From assembly GCA_964581115.1 (NCBI GenBank), contig CAZOMY010000004.1, forward strand, positions 62,001 to 126,000: a stretch of 64,000 nt of DNA, read 5' to 3'. The notes under the pieces are model-generated. The model saw nothing but the letters and a program-made list of their open reading frames with translations. It was not told the DNA's origin and made no database searches. Positions 1 through 8,385 of the stretch are shown one piece after another. How positions within the stretch are numbered: the first letter of the stretch is position 1; the number at the start of each line of letters is the position of its first letter. This DNA comes from 2-02-FULL-55-14 sp964581115. Lineage in GTDB: Bacteria > Bacteroidota > Ignavibacteria > UBA10030. A program made the translations under genes and the position numbers.

Positions 1-557
1 AACTCCAACTTCTCGCGCACCTTTTCTGCGGTCACTTGCTTCGGGACGGCCGCAAGCGGCGTGTGTACCGTCACGAGCCCCACGCGCAACGCCCGGGACA
101 CGAGCATCATGATGACCTTCTGCGAGCGGCTGAAGAGAGTCACCATCTCCGTTTGCCCCGGGAAGTCATAGCCGGCCATGTGTAACGCTTCCTTCGAGGC
201 TGGTGCCGTCACCATTGCCTCGACCTTGCCTGACAGGCACAATTCGACGGCCTTCTCGATCGCCAGACCGGCATTCTTTCCCGAGACTTTGGTCGGCGAT
301 CCGTATGTCACGTCGGCGGCAATGCCGTCGCCGATGTCGACGACCCCGAGTGCGCTTCCCCCGGGGGTCGACGGCGAGCGCTTCTCGAGGCTCAGCCGTT
401 TGTGCGTCAATGGAAGCACATGCCGAAACACCGCGATCGGACCGACAAGCAACGGGGTGCAGAGTCTCCGGACCGACGGGTCGGCTGCGGACCGTAGCGC
501 AACCTCGGGTCCGATGCCGTTCATGTCGCCGATCGTGATGGCGATCGTGGGCTTCAC
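1..557 (-). CDS. pdxA: 4-hydroxythreonine-4-phosphate dehydrogenase, C-terminal part beyond the window
   Basis: PdxA oxidises 4-phosphohydroxy-L-threonine in the DXP-dependent pathway to pyridoxal 5'-phosphate, in the cytoplasm. About 185 N-terminal residues are visible and the gene runs off the left edge. The start reads VKPTIAITIGDMNGIGPEV, matching the family N-terminus (usually GDPAGIGPE). Further in are VTAPASKEALH, a GYDFPGQTEM metal/substrate-loop sequence and a HTPLAAVPK segment, all in PdxA order. The GTG start at 557 overlaps the TGA stop of the upstream GWxTD gene (GTGA), so the two are probably translated together. The family is clear; only the C-terminal half is unseen. Confidence 0.9.
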   Translation of the reverse strand, partial: MKPTIAITIGDMNGIGPEVALRSAADPSVRRLCTPLLVGPIAVFRHVLPLTHKRLSLEKRSPSTPGGSALGVVDIGDGIAADVTYGSPTKVSGKNAGLAIEKAVELCLSGKVEAMVTAPASKEALHMAGYDFPGQTEMVTLFSRSQKVIMMLVSRALRVGLVTVHTPLAAVPKQVTAEKVREKLE

Positions 558-1903
558 AGATCCTCCGTCTGAGTCAGAGTGTACTCGCCCGTCCGTGACG
601 GGTCCGTGAAGATGAAGCGCTTCTTCTGCTGTTCGTAGATCCAGATCTCCCGGGGTCCCGTGTTCGGCCTGAAGAGACGCTGGCTCGAGGTGGGCGTGCC
701 GAACAAGATCAGGATCCGTCCCCGGTCGGTTTTGTAACCGTCGGTGCCGCCTCGTGTCGAGAATCGTCGGATCGCATCGTCGACGCGGCGATAGTACTCC
801 TCCTGCACCGGATTGTAGGCGGTGGTCGTGTCCGGATCGAGGCGACGCCAGAACTCGTCAAACCGCGATCGGCCATCGTCGGCAAAGAATCCGACCATGT
901 CGTCGATCTCCTCAGGGTCGGCGATATGCCGGAGAGCGTCGACGGCCAGGTCGAAGTCGGCCAGCGACCGGGGGAGCGTTGGCCAGATCACGGCAAAACG
1001 GTAGACCTGCTGGAAGGTCTCAGACCCGGCGTGCAATTTGAGGTCGACGACATACGGGCCCGGTTCGAGCTGCTCGAGCGGCAACGCGAGGTAGGCTGAG
1101 GTCCAGCCGGCGACGGCCGCGCTGTCGAAACGATACCGGAATCCGTCATCCTCCACGAACGACGTGAGCGTCCGTTGCATTCGGATCGTGTCTCGAGCCC
1201 GAAAGTCGACGCTCCGTCCCTTGCTGTCGCGGTCCGGTCGTGCCACCCTCCATTCAACCACGAGGGGAGCTTCGTTCGATGCCCGGAGATGAACGATCAT
1301 CCCGCCGCGGGAGCCGAAGATGGCAGCCCCTCCACGATTGAACGGAACGAAGTGGTTGCCATCGGGTGAAGGATATCCGAACAACAGTTTCGGCACGGCG
1401 GTCAGGCGACCGGCCGATGAGATCTCCAGCGTCCGCCGTCGTTCGAGGAACCGTCGCTCCGAATCGAAGGCCTTCAACTCGAAGACGATCGCATACGTGC
1501 CCGCAGGTACCTGAAAGCGGACGAGGTCCTGAATATCCTGGATCGACTCGTGCGGCCCGGGTTCGCCCTCAACGCGAACGGGGCGCACCTCGCGGCTGGT
1601 CTGCGTGCCGCTCTTTCCCGCGAGTTCGACCAGGAGCTCGCCCTGCGCCTCAACGCGCCCCTCGGACGTCCGCAGGAAGACGAAGAAGCCGGGGGCGATG
1701 CGATAATGGATGTCGACAATGAAGGTGTCGGCTGCAGCCGTGGGGAGCACCACGGCGTCGTACCAAACGGGAGCATCGCTCCCTCCCGAAGGATCGGGGC
1801 GATCGACCCTTTGAGCCAGAAGACTCATCGGGAACAGAACGAGGAGCGCCAGTGGGTGGATCCGTCGCGGGCGAAGGCTCGTTCGAGAGAGGGACGTTGT
1901 CAT
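554..1903 (-). CDS. secreted GWxTD domain-containing protein
   Basis: The protein has about 449 residues. A basic N-terminus and a hydrophobic stretch ending in MSLLAQ look like a signal peptide, so it is probably exported. The last 120 residues match the GWxTD domain: RFDEFWRRLDPD, then EEYYRRVDDAI, then TDGYKTDRGRILILFGTP. The middle is beta-rich with no recognised domain. The name-giving tryptophan is replaced by tyrosine (GYKTD). GWxTD proteins are typical of Bacteroidota, Chlorobi and relatives, and their function is unknown. It lies upstream of pdxA with a 4-base overlap. ATG codons at 1933, 1912 and 1903 are all possible starts; 1903 gives the most compact signal peptide, and no strong ribosome-binding site settles it. 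Confidence 0.8.
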   Translation of the reverse strand: MTTSLSRTSLRPRRIHPLALLVLFPMSLLAQRVDRPDPSGGSDAPVWYDAVVLPTAAADTFIVDIHYRIAPGFFVFLRTSEGRVEAQGELLVELAGKSGTQTSREVRPVRVEGEPGPHESIQDIQDLVRFQVPAGTYAIVFELKAFDSERRFLERRRTLEISSAGRLTAVPKLLFGYPSPDGNHFVPFNRGGAAIFGSRGGMIVHLRASNEAPLVVEWRVARPDRDSKGRSVDFRARDTIRMQRTLTSFVEDDGFRYRFDSAAVAGWTSAYLALPLEQLEPGPYVVDLKLHAGSETFQQVYRFAVIWPTLPRSLADFDLAVDALRHIADPEEIDDMVGFFADDGRSRFDEFWRRLDPDTTTAYNPVQEEYYRRVDDAIRRFSTRGGTDGYKTDRGRILILFGTPTSSQRLFRPNTGPREIWIYEQQKKRFIFTDPSRTGEYTLTQTEDL

Positions 1904-1984
1904 GACTGCCATGGTCTCTGCCAATCTCGCCAATGATGCCGTGAAGTGCCAGCACGAGGCGCTGGTGGAGAAAAGCTCTCACCT

Positions 1985-2043
1985 CACCCAGTGGCCGCTT
2001 TCACCGCAAGGCAGCCACTGGGTGGCGAAGTGACCACTCGGTG
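1985..2043. repeat. three copies of a near-palindromic CCACTSGGTG motif
   Basis: CACCCAGTGGC at 1985-1995 and GCCACTGGGTG at 2014-2024 form an 11-base perfect inverted repeat around an 18-base spacer. A third copy, CCACTCGGTG, lies at 2034-2043. Each unit is itself nearly palindromic. The cluster sits 80-140 bases upstream of the GWxTD-pdxA gene pair and downstream of the leucyl aminopeptidase stop. It could be an operator, or a hairpin in the lap 3' end; there is no T-tract to call it a terminator. Nothing else was recognised in the 1904-2186 gap. Confidence 0.5.
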
Positions 2044-2186
2044 GCTCGGCAATGAAGCAACGGTCGTAGGAGATCATTTCCGCAATGTTCGTGTTGTGAT
2101 CCTGCTGCACAATCTGCGCATTGCGCTTATGACGGCCATTGCGCCCTTGCGTGAAGTCTTACCCACGAGGGTTCTTCCGCATCCGG

Positions 2187-3671
2187 CTATCGCCAGCGGC
2201 GCAGGAATTCGGTCAGCAACCGCACACCCACGCCCGATCCACCCCGGATGGTGTAGTCGCCGTTCTCCTCCAGAATGGCGGTCCCGGCAATGTCAAGGTG
2301 CACCCATCGGTAATCGCCGATGTGCTTCTTCAGGAACCAGCCTGCCGTGATCGCTCCGGCCCAGCGGCCTCCCACGTTCTTCACGTCGGCTACGTCGCTC
2401 TTGATCAAGCGCTCGTATTCGTCGAACAGCGGCAGTTCCCAGACCCGCTCGTAGGTCCTCTCGCCGGCCGCCTTCAAACGCCGCATGAGCTCCGCGTCGT
2501 TCCCCATCATGCCGGTGACGACGTGTCCGAGGGCCACCACCACTGCCCCGGTCAGCGTGGCCAGGTCGATGACAGCCGCCGGCTTGTAGCGCTCGGCGTA
2601 GGCCAGCGCGTCGGCCAGGATGAGCCGCCCTTCGGCATCGGTATTGTCAACCTCGGAGGTCTTGCCGTTGAGGTGTCGAATGATGTCGCCTGGACGCTGG
2701 GCCGAGCTTCCCGGCATGTTTTCGACCGCCGGGATGAGACCGACCAAGCGCACCGGAAGTCGAAGCCGTGCCACCGCCTCGAATGTGCCGATGACCGCCG
2801 CCGCGCCCGACATGTCCATCTTCATCTCAGCCATGCCGGCGGACGGCTTGATCGAGATGCCTCCTGTATCGAAGGTCACGCCCTTTCCCACTAGCACGAC
2901 CGGTCGCTTCGTCGTCGGACCGTATTCGAGGATGATGAATCTTGGCTCCCGGTCACTCCCGCGATTGACCGCCAGAACGCCACCCATTCCCAGTTCGCTC
3001 AGCTCTGCTTCCCCCAAGACACGCACTTGGAATCCTCCCCGGCGTCCTGCTTCCACTGCCGCCTGGGCGAGGGTATCAGGATAGATCTCGTTTCCCGGTG
3101 CGTTTGCGAGGTCCCTTGCGAGGACGGTTCCGGCCACGACGGCATCTGCGCGTTTCACCGCGCGGAATCCCGGGGTCTTCAGAGCCGCCTTCGTCGCCAC
3201 GAGCGTGATCTCATCGACCATTGCGCCGTTCTCGTCGGACTTCTTGTATTTGTCGAACCGGTACAGTCCGAGTAGGGCCCCTTCGGCAAACGCCACAATG
3301 CAATCCTCCACCGGTCCGCGGAGATCAGGGAGCACGAGGGTCAGCGTCTTTGCCTTTCGTCGCCGCGCCTCCTTTGCTGCGGCCGCCGCACTCCTTCGAT
3401 ACCGTTCGAGTGAGACCTTGGCATGGGGGCCGAGTCCGACGAGCAACACGCGGGGACAAGCCGCGGAGCCGGTGTGGACGAGAGCCGTCTCGCCCTCCTT
3501 GCCCGAAAAATCCCCAGCCGCCATCAGGGCGCGGAAGCTCGACCTTCCGGCAACGGCGGCAGCTCGCATCTCCTTCGAGAATCGCGGTCGGTCGGAGTGA
3601 ATGAAGTGGACCAGCAACGGGGTGCGGATCGAGCCGGTGCGCAAAACGTGGAAACGGGTCTGGAGTGCCAT
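2187..3671 (-). CDS. pepA: leucyl aminopeptidase, M17 family
   Basis: This cytosolic di-zinc/manganese exopeptidase removes N-terminal residues from peptides. It has 494 residues, normal for M17. The C-terminal catalytic domain carries VGKGVTFDTGG with the metal-binding Lys and Asp, then KMDMSGAAAV, and the family signature NTDAEGRL at residues 343-350 with the metal-binding Asp and Glu and the bicarbonate-binding Arg. The N-terminal macro-like domain is divergent, as usual. I chose the ATG at 3671 (MALQTRF) because it lies 4 bases after the stop of the NrnA gene; a longer in-frame start at 3761 would overlap that gene by 86 bases. It is probably co-transcribed with NrnA. Confidence 0.93.
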   Translation of the reverse strand: MALQTRFHVLRTGSIRTPLLVHFIHSDRPRFSKEMRAAAVAGRSSFRALMAAGDFSGKEGETALVHTGSAACPRVLLVGLGPHAKVSLERYRRSAAAAAKEARRRKAKTLTLVLPDLRGPVEDCIVAFAEGALLGLYRFDKYKKSDENGAMVDEITLVATKAALKTPGFRAVKRADAVVAGTVLARDLANAPGNEIYPDTLAQAAVEAGRRGGFQVRVLGEAELSELGMGGVLAVNRGSDREPRFIILEYGPTTKRPVVLVGKGVTFDTGGISIKPSAGMAEMKMDMSGAAAVIGTFEAVARLRLPVRLVGLIPAVENMPGSSAQRPGDIIRHLNGKTSEVDNTDAEGRLILADALAYAERYKPAAVIDLATLTGAVVVALGHVVTGMMGNDAELMRRLKAAGERTYERVWELPLFDEYERLIKSDVADVKNVGGRWAGAITAGWFLKKHIGDYRWVHLDIAGTAILEENGDYTIRGGSGVGVRLLTEFLRRWR

Positions 3672-3675
3672 ACGA

Positions 3676-4674
3676 TCAGATAAGGTAGTGACGAGCCCGG
3701 GCGATGACCTCCGGGCGCAGAGTTTCGAGGTCGACGTTGCGTACGCGCGCGCCCGCGGCATTCTGATGCCCGTTGCCTCCGAACTCCTGAGCGAGCTTGT
3801 TGACGGCCACCGAACCGCGGGATCGGAAATTGATCTTGATACCGTCGCTGAGCTCGGTGAACATCAGGCCGATCTGTACCCCGCCGATCGTCAACGTCAT
3901 CGGAACGAAAGCGTCGGTGTCGATCTCGGAAGTACCCGTCCGCGTGAACATCTCGCGCGTGACGGTGAACGCGCAGAGACGCCCTTCGTGCGCCAAGCGA
4001 AGTCCGGCCAAGACTTCGCCAAGCAGTTGCAGGCGATGAGCCGGGCCTTCTTCGTAGACATGCTGGTAGGTGCCGACCGGGTCGGCCCCCATTTCGATGA
4101 GCCGGGCCACGATGCGATGCAGGTCGGCGTCGGTTTTGGGGAACCGGAACGAGCCCGTGTCGGTCATGATGGCCGTGTACAATGCGTTCGCTGCGGATCT
4201 GGACAAGGGCATTTGGCCGGCTTCGTCGAGCAAGCCGAAGACGATCTCTCCGGTCGAAGAGGCTTCGGTGTCGATGAGTGCGATCGCGGCGAATGCCCCC
4301 GGGTCGGGGTGGTGGTCGATGATGACCTTCTCCGCCGAGCTGGCCGCTACGACTGGCTCCATTCGGCCGAGACGGCTCAATTGATTGGTGTCGACGAAGA
4401 CAACCCATCGGGCGTCGGCGAGCATGGCATCGTGTCGTTCCGATTCGTACCGCTCGAACAAGCTCCCCCCAGCATCCAAAAAACGATAGGGTCCCGGCAC
4501 CCCGTCGTGATTGATGATGCTGACGGTAAAGCCGTGTGCGCGAAGCGCTTCGGCCAACGCCAACTGACTGCCGAGTCCGTCGCCGTCCGGGTTGATATGC
4601 GTCGTCAGGACGACGGATGCCGGCCGGGAGAGCAACTCACGGAAACGGAGGTGATCGGAGGTGGAGAGGGGCAT
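3676..4674 (-). CDS. nrnA: DHH-family phosphoesterase, NrnA-type oligoribonuclease / pAp phosphatase
   Basis: NrnA-type enzymes degrade very short RNA (nanoRNA) and dephosphorylate 3'-phosphoadenosine 5'-phosphate in the cytoplasm. This protein has 332 residues, the usual length. In order it shows THINPDGDGLGS (motif I), VFVDTNQ, IIDHHPDP (the DHH motif) and MTDTGSFRFP of the DHH domain, then the DHHA1 domain ending in FGGNGHQNAAGAR. All Mn-binding residues are present. The lap gene follows 4 bases after its stop. The assignment to NrnA rather than RecJ or a c-di-AMP phosphodiesterase rests on length and the absence of extra domains. Confidence 0.88.
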   Translation of the reverse strand: MPLSTSDHLRFRELLSRPASVVLTTHINPDGDGLGSQLALAEALRAHGFTVSIINHDGVPGPYRFLDAGGSLFERYESERHDAMLADARWVVFVDTNQLSRLGRMEPVVAASSAEKVIIDHHPDPGAFAAIALIDTEASSTGEIVFGLLDEAGQMPLSRSAANALYTAIMTDTGSFRFPKTDADLHRIVARLIEMGADPVGTYQHVYEEGPAHRLQLLGEVLAGLRLAHEGRLCAFTVTREMFTRTGTSEIDTDAFVPMTLTIGGVQIGLMFTELSDGIKINFRSRGSVAVNKLAQEFGGNGHQNAAGARVRNVDLETLRPEVIARARHYLI

Positions 4675-4687
4675 GGTCGTTGGTGAA

Positions 4688-4723
4688 CGAAAAAGGTGTG
4701 ACCCCCGACGGAGGCCACACCTT
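4688..4723 (-). terminator. rho-independent terminator after korB
   Basis: On the minus strand AAGGTGTG (4723-4716) and CACACCTT (4700-4693) form a stem, extended inward by a short CC/GG pairing, and are followed by a run of T. It lies 20 bases after the korB stop codon and separates korAB from the nrnA-lap genes. Confidence 0.85.
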
Positions 4724-4743
4724 CTCGTCCGCGGGTGCCGCCC

Positions 4744-5796
4744 TTACTTGATGACCCAGGTGTCGCCGGAGTTCAGGAGCTTGTCCATGTCTCCTTCACC
4801 CCTCTTGGCCTTGGCGTCCTCGATCTGCGATGTCATCAGGTCCTCATACGTCGGCCGCTCGACCGACAGGAAGATGCCGACCGGTCGCGGAAGCCCCGCC
4901 TTGTATGTCATGTCGGCCAGGATGAATGACAGGGTGGTGTCGTGCTCGTTGTGGACCAGCAGGTCGTTGACGGAGCTCTTGCCGTCTGTGAGCGACACAA
5001 CCGTCGGCGTGAACCCGTCAAGCTTGATGCCCTTGTCCTTCTCCTTGCCGAACACGAGCGGCTTGCCGTGCTCGATGAAGACCACGCTGTCGTCCTTCGT
5101 CTCCTTTTCGGTGAACTGGAAGAATGCCCCGTCGTTGAAGACGTTGCAATTCTGGTAGATCTCGACGAAGGAGGTGCCTTTATGCTCGGCGGCACGCTTC
5201 AGCACCGTCTGCATGTGTTTGGGGTCACGGTCGAGGGTGCGGGCGACAAAGGTTGCACTCGCGCCCAAGGCGAGAGACGCCGGGTTGAACGGGTAGTCGA
5301 GCGAACCCTGCGGCGTCGACTTCGTCACTTTGCCTTGTTCGGAGGTGGGCGAATACTGCCCCTTGGTCAGGCCGTAGATCTGATTGTTGAACAGCAAGAC
5401 CTTCACGTCGATGTTGCGACGCAACAAGTGAATGAAGTGATTGCCGCCGATCGACATTCCGTCGCCGTCGCCTGTCACGACCCACACCGACAGATCGGGT
5501 CGCGCGACCTTCAGACCCGAGGCGATCGCAGTGGCTCGACCGTGAATGCCGTGGAAGCCGTATGTCTCCATGTAGTACGGGAATCGGCTCGAGCAACCAA
5601 TGCCCGAGACAAAGACCATCTTGTGCCTCGGGATCCCCAGCTCGGGCATCACGCGCTGCGTTTGGGCGAGAATGGAGTAGTCCCCGCAACCCGGGCACCA
5701 CCGGACATCCTGGTTGCTGGAAAAGTCCTTCGGTGAGTACTTCGGCATCTGGAACGATGCGGCAGCGGACAGGATCTCGTTGACGTTCGTCGCCAT
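4744..5796 (-). CDS. korB: 2-oxoacid:ferredoxin oxidoreductase, beta subunit
   Basis: This is the thiamine-pyrophosphate-binding subunit of a CoA-dependent 2-oxoacid:ferredoxin oxidoreductase. The enzyme decarboxylates 2-oxoglutarate or a related 2-oxoacid and reduces ferredoxin, and it can also run reductively. The 350 residues contain WCPGCGDYSI and SGIGCSSRFP (cysteines for the 4Fe-4S cluster), GDGDGMSIGGNH (TPP/Mg binding) and NNQIYGLTKGQYSPTS. It starts 3 bases after the korA stop, so the subunits are made from one message. Subunit sizes match the two-subunit KorAB type; whether 2-oxoglutarate or pyruvate is the substrate cannot be settled from sequence alone. Confidence 0.92.
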   Translation of the reverse strand: MATNVNEILSAAASFQMPKYSPKDFSSNQDVRWCPGCGDYSILAQTQRVMPELGIPRHKMVFVSGIGCSSRFPYYMETYGFHGIHGRATAIASGLKVARPDLSVWVVTGDGDGMSIGGNHFIHLLRRNIDVKVLLFNNQIYGLTKGQYSPTSEQGKVTKSTPQGSLDYPFNPASLALGASATFVARTLDRDPKHMQTVLKRAAEHKGTSFVEIYQNCNVFNDGAFFQFTEKETKDDSVVFIEHGKPLVFGKEKDKGIKLDGFTPTVVSLTDGKSSVNDLLVHNEHDTTLSFILADMTYKAGLPRPVGIFLSVERPTYEDLMTSQIEDAKAKRGEGDMDKLLNSGDTWVIK

Positions 5797-5799
5797 GGG

Positions 5800-7638
5800 T
5801 CACTTCCCCCCTTTGAGCAGTTCTTCGATCTTCGTCTCGATCTCCACCGACCGGAAGGGGAGACCCTGGATCTTGTCAAGACCGATCGCCGGCACCAGAT
5901 ACTTTGAGCGCAGCACCATGCGGAGCTGGCCCATGTTCAGCTCGGGCACGAGGACCTGCTTGAAGTTTTTCAGCACGCCTTCAACATTCTTCGGCATCGG
6001 GTTGAGGTGTCTTAGGTGCATCTGCGAGACCTTGTAACCTCGGGCCTGCATTTTGATCACGGCCGACTTGATGGCGCCATACGTCCCCCCCCAACCGACG
6101 ACAAGGAGGTCGCCGGTCGGCGCGCCCTCGACCACTGCATCCGGAATGTCGTCGGCGATGCGCTCCACCTTCTCGGTCCGCAACTTGACCATGAATTCGT
6201 GATTCTTTGGGTCGTAGCTGACGTTGCCGGTGAGGTGGGCCTTTTCGAGCCCGCCGATGCGGTGTTCGAGACCCGGCGTACCAGGGATCGCCCACGGCCG
6301 GGAAAGGGTCTTCTCATCCCGGAGGTAGGGGAGGAAGCCCTCCTTCTCCGTGCGGAAGGGAACAGCGATGTCGGGAAGCGTGCTCATCGACGGGATCAGC
6401 CACGGCTCGGACCCGTTGGCGAGATAGCCGTCGGTGAGCAACATGACCGGCGTCATGTACTTCAGGGCGATGCGTGATGCCTCAATGGCGGCATAGAAGC
6501 AATCGCCCGGCGTCGAAGCGGCGACGACCGGGATCGGTGCCTCGCCGTTACGGCCGTATAGGGCCTGGAACAGGTCGGCCTGTTCCGTCTTCGTTGGAAG
6601 CCCCGTGCTCGGGCCGCCGCGTTGGACGTTGACGATGACGAGCGGAAGCTCGACCATGACGGCCAACCCGATGGCTTCAGTCTTCAAAGCCACTCCGGGG
6701 CCGGAGGTGGTGGTTGTGCCAAGGGCTCCGCCGAATGAGGCCCCGATCGCCGACGTGATTCCCGCGATCTCATCCTCAGCTTGGAACGTCTTGACGCCGA
6801 AGCTCTTGTAGAGCGACAACTCATGCAGAATGTCGCTGGCCGGCGTGATCGGATACGTACCCAGGAACAGCTCGAGATGTGCTTTCTTCGCGGCGGCCAT
6901 CAGGCCCCACGCCGTCGCCTGATTGCCCGTGATATTGCGGTACTTGCCGGGAGCCAACTTCGCCGGGCCTACCTCGTACCGGACCTTGAAGATCTCCGTC
7001 GTCTCGCCGTAGTTCCAGCCGGCCTTGAGGACGCGGATGTTCGCTTCCTTGATGTCCGGCTTCTTCTCGAACTTCTCGTTGATCCAGTCGACGGTCGGTT
7101 CGATGGGACGATTATACATCCAGAACATCATTCCCAGGGCAAAGAAGTTCTTGGACCGGTCGACGAGCTTGCTCGAAAGATTCAGGTCTTGGAGAGCCAG
7201 CGACGTCAACTTGGTGATGTCGACCTCATACAGGCGGTACTTGTCGAGCGAACCGTCGCGGAGGGGGTTCTGGGTATAGCCCGCCAGCTTCAGGTTCTTG
7301 TCGCTGAATCCATCGGTGTTGACGATGATCGCACCGCCGTCGACGAGACTCCCCAGATTGACCTTCAAAGCGGCGGCATTCATCGCGACGAGCACGTCGC
7401 ATTGGTCTCCCGGTGTATGGATCTCGGTGCTACCGAAGTGGATCTGAAAGCCGGAGACGCCGAACAGCGTGCCCTGAGGGGCGCGGATCTCGGCGGGGTA
7501 GTCGGGAAGCGTGCTCAGATCGTTGCCGAGCAACGCCGTCGTGTTCGTGAATTGCGTGCCGGTCAACTGCATGCCGTCGCCGGAGTCGCCGGCGAATCGG
7601 ATGGTGACCTCTTCTAGGTTTTGCGTCTGCTTGGACAT
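5800..7638 (-). CDS. korA: 2-oxoacid:ferredoxin oxidoreductase, fused gamma-alpha subunit
   Basis: This 612-residue subunit joins the gamma domain (about residues 10-190, starting VTIRFAGDSGDGMQLTG) to the alpha domain (about 225-600). The alpha domain shows GTYPITPASDILHEL, FQAEDEIAGITSAIGAS, TTTTSGPGVALKTEA and NVQRGGPSTGLPTKTEQAD, all typical of KorA. The fused form pairs with a KorB of about 350 residues, as found next to it. I chose the ATG at 7638 (MSKQTQN), preceded by an AGGAACG sequence; a longer in-frame start at 7788 would add 50 low-complexity, basic residues with no family match. A candidate promoter lies at 7802-7832. Confidence 0.92.
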   Translation of the reverse strand: MSKQTQNLEEVTIRFAGDSGDGMQLTGTQFTNTTALLGNDLSTLPDYPAEIRAPQGTLFGVSGFQIHFGSTEIHTPGDQCDVLVAMNAAALKVNLGSLVDGGAIIVNTDGFSDKNLKLAGYTQNPLRDGSLDKYRLYEVDITKLTSLALQDLNLSSKLVDRSKNFFALGMMFWMYNRPIEPTVDWINEKFEKKPDIKEANIRVLKAGWNYGETTEIFKVRYEVGPAKLAPGKYRNITGNQATAWGLMAAAKKAHLELFLGTYPITPASDILHELSLYKSFGVKTFQAEDEIAGITSAIGASFGGALGTTTTSGPGVALKTEAIGLAVMVELPLVIVNVQRGGPSTGLPTKTEQADLFQALYGRNGEAPIPVVAASTPGDCFYAAIEASRIALKYMTPVMLLTDGYLANGSEPWLIPSMSTLPDIAVPFRTEKEGFLPYLRDEKTLSRPWAIPGTPGLEHRIGGLEKAHLTGNVSYDPKNHEFMVKLRTEKVERIADDIPDAVVEGAPTGDLLVVGWGGTYGAIKSAVIKMQARGYKVSQMHLRHLNPMPKNVEGVLKNFKQVLVPELNMGQLRMVLRSKYLVPAIGLDKIQGLPFRSVEIETKIEELLKGGK

Positions 7639-7801
7639 GGACGACCGTTCCTGTTCGCGACGAGACAAGGCCCTCCCCGGGCGGCACGAGGGCCGACCGT
7701 CGTGGAACGAACGCTCGGCGGGTGGTCGGGGGGAGAAGCGGCCGGAATACGTGGATCGTTGGCGCCGATCCATTTCCGGTGGCGCCACACGTGGATGTCA
7801 A

Positions 7802-7832
7802 AAAATCTAGCCAGAAAACGGAGGAAAGGCAA
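7802..7832 (-). promoter_or_regulatory. candidate Bacteroidota-type promoter for korAB
   Basis: On the minus strand TTG (7832-7830), a 20-base spacer and TAGATTTT (7809-7802) fit the TTG-N19/20-TAnnTTTG pattern with one mismatch. Transcription would start near 7795, leaving a leader of about 155 bases before korA. An inverted repeat at 7813-7849 overlaps it. Confidence 0.4.
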
Positions 7833-7849
7833 GGCGATCCCCGTTTTCT
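7813..7849. repeat. inverted repeat AGAAAACGG / CCGTTTTCT upstream of korA
   Basis: AGAAAACGG at 7813-7821 and CCGTTTTCT at 7841-7849 are perfectly complementary over 9 bases with a 19-base spacer. The repeat overlaps the candidate korA promoter, so it may be an operator. It could also act as a second terminator after rplI, since a T-run follows it on the minus strand after 7 bases. Confidence 0.45.
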
Positions 7850-7869
7850 GCACGTTTTGCGATACGGGT

Positions 7870-7908
7870 CAAAAAGAAACGGGCCATGCGATCGCTCCCA
7901 TGACCCGT
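7870..7908 (-). terminator. rho-independent terminator after rplI
   Basis: On the minus strand ACGGGTCATG (7908-7899) pairs with CATGGCCCGT (7888-7879), with one G-U pair, and is followed by TTTCTTTTTG. It lies 23 bases downstream of the rplI stop and ends the prs-rplI gene set. Confidence 0.85.
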
Positions 7909-7930
7909 CCTTGTTCGGATCCTCGTGACG

Positions 7931-8374
7931 CTACTCGCGCACGATCCAGACTTTGATCTTGGCTGCAACGCCCGCGGCCAGTTTGACGGGAACGTCATAG
8001 ATGCCGAGGCTCTTGATCGTGTCTTCCAGTTCGATCTGACGCTTGTCGAGCGTGATGCCTTTCTCGACAAGCGCGTCGGCGATCATCTGCGAAGTGACCG
8101 ATCCAAAGAGTCTCTCGTCTTCGCCGACCTTCACGCTGAGGGTGACAGACGTCTTTTCAAGCTGTGCTGCCAGCTGCTCAGCCGCCTGGCGCTCCTTCTC
8201 CAGACGACGCCCGGCTTGCTTCTGTTCCTGCTCCAGCACCTTGAGGGCGCCGGGCGTGGCTTCATACGCGATGTTGCGGGGAATGAGGTAGTTCCGGGCG
8301 AAACCGTCCTTGACCTCCTTGACGTCGCCGATCTTTCCCAGCTGTTCGTAGTCCTGTCGAAGAATGACTTTCAT
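7931..8374 (-). CDS. rplI: 50S ribosomal protein L9
   Basis: L9 binds 23S rRNA near the L1 stalk. The 147 residues are the normal length. The N-terminal domain MKVILRQDYEQLGKIGDV...DGFARNYLIP and the long Lys/Glu/Gln-rich connecting helix (about residues 45-75) are evident, followed by the C-terminal RNA-binding domain. The ATG at 8374 is preceded by GAGGAGA, which decides the start over an upstream in-frame ATG at 8476 that would overlap rpsR. It is the last gene of the prs-rplY-pth-rpsF-rpsR-rplI set. Confidence 0.96.
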   Translation of the reverse strand: MKVILRQDYEQLGKIGDVKEVKDGFARNYLIPRNIAYEATPGALKVLEQEQKQAGRRLEKERQAAEQLAAQLEKTSVTLSVKVGEDERLFGSVTSQMIADALVEKGITLDKRQIELEDTIKSLGIYDVPVKLAAGVAAKIKVWIVRE

Positions 8375-8385
8375 GGATGGTCTCC

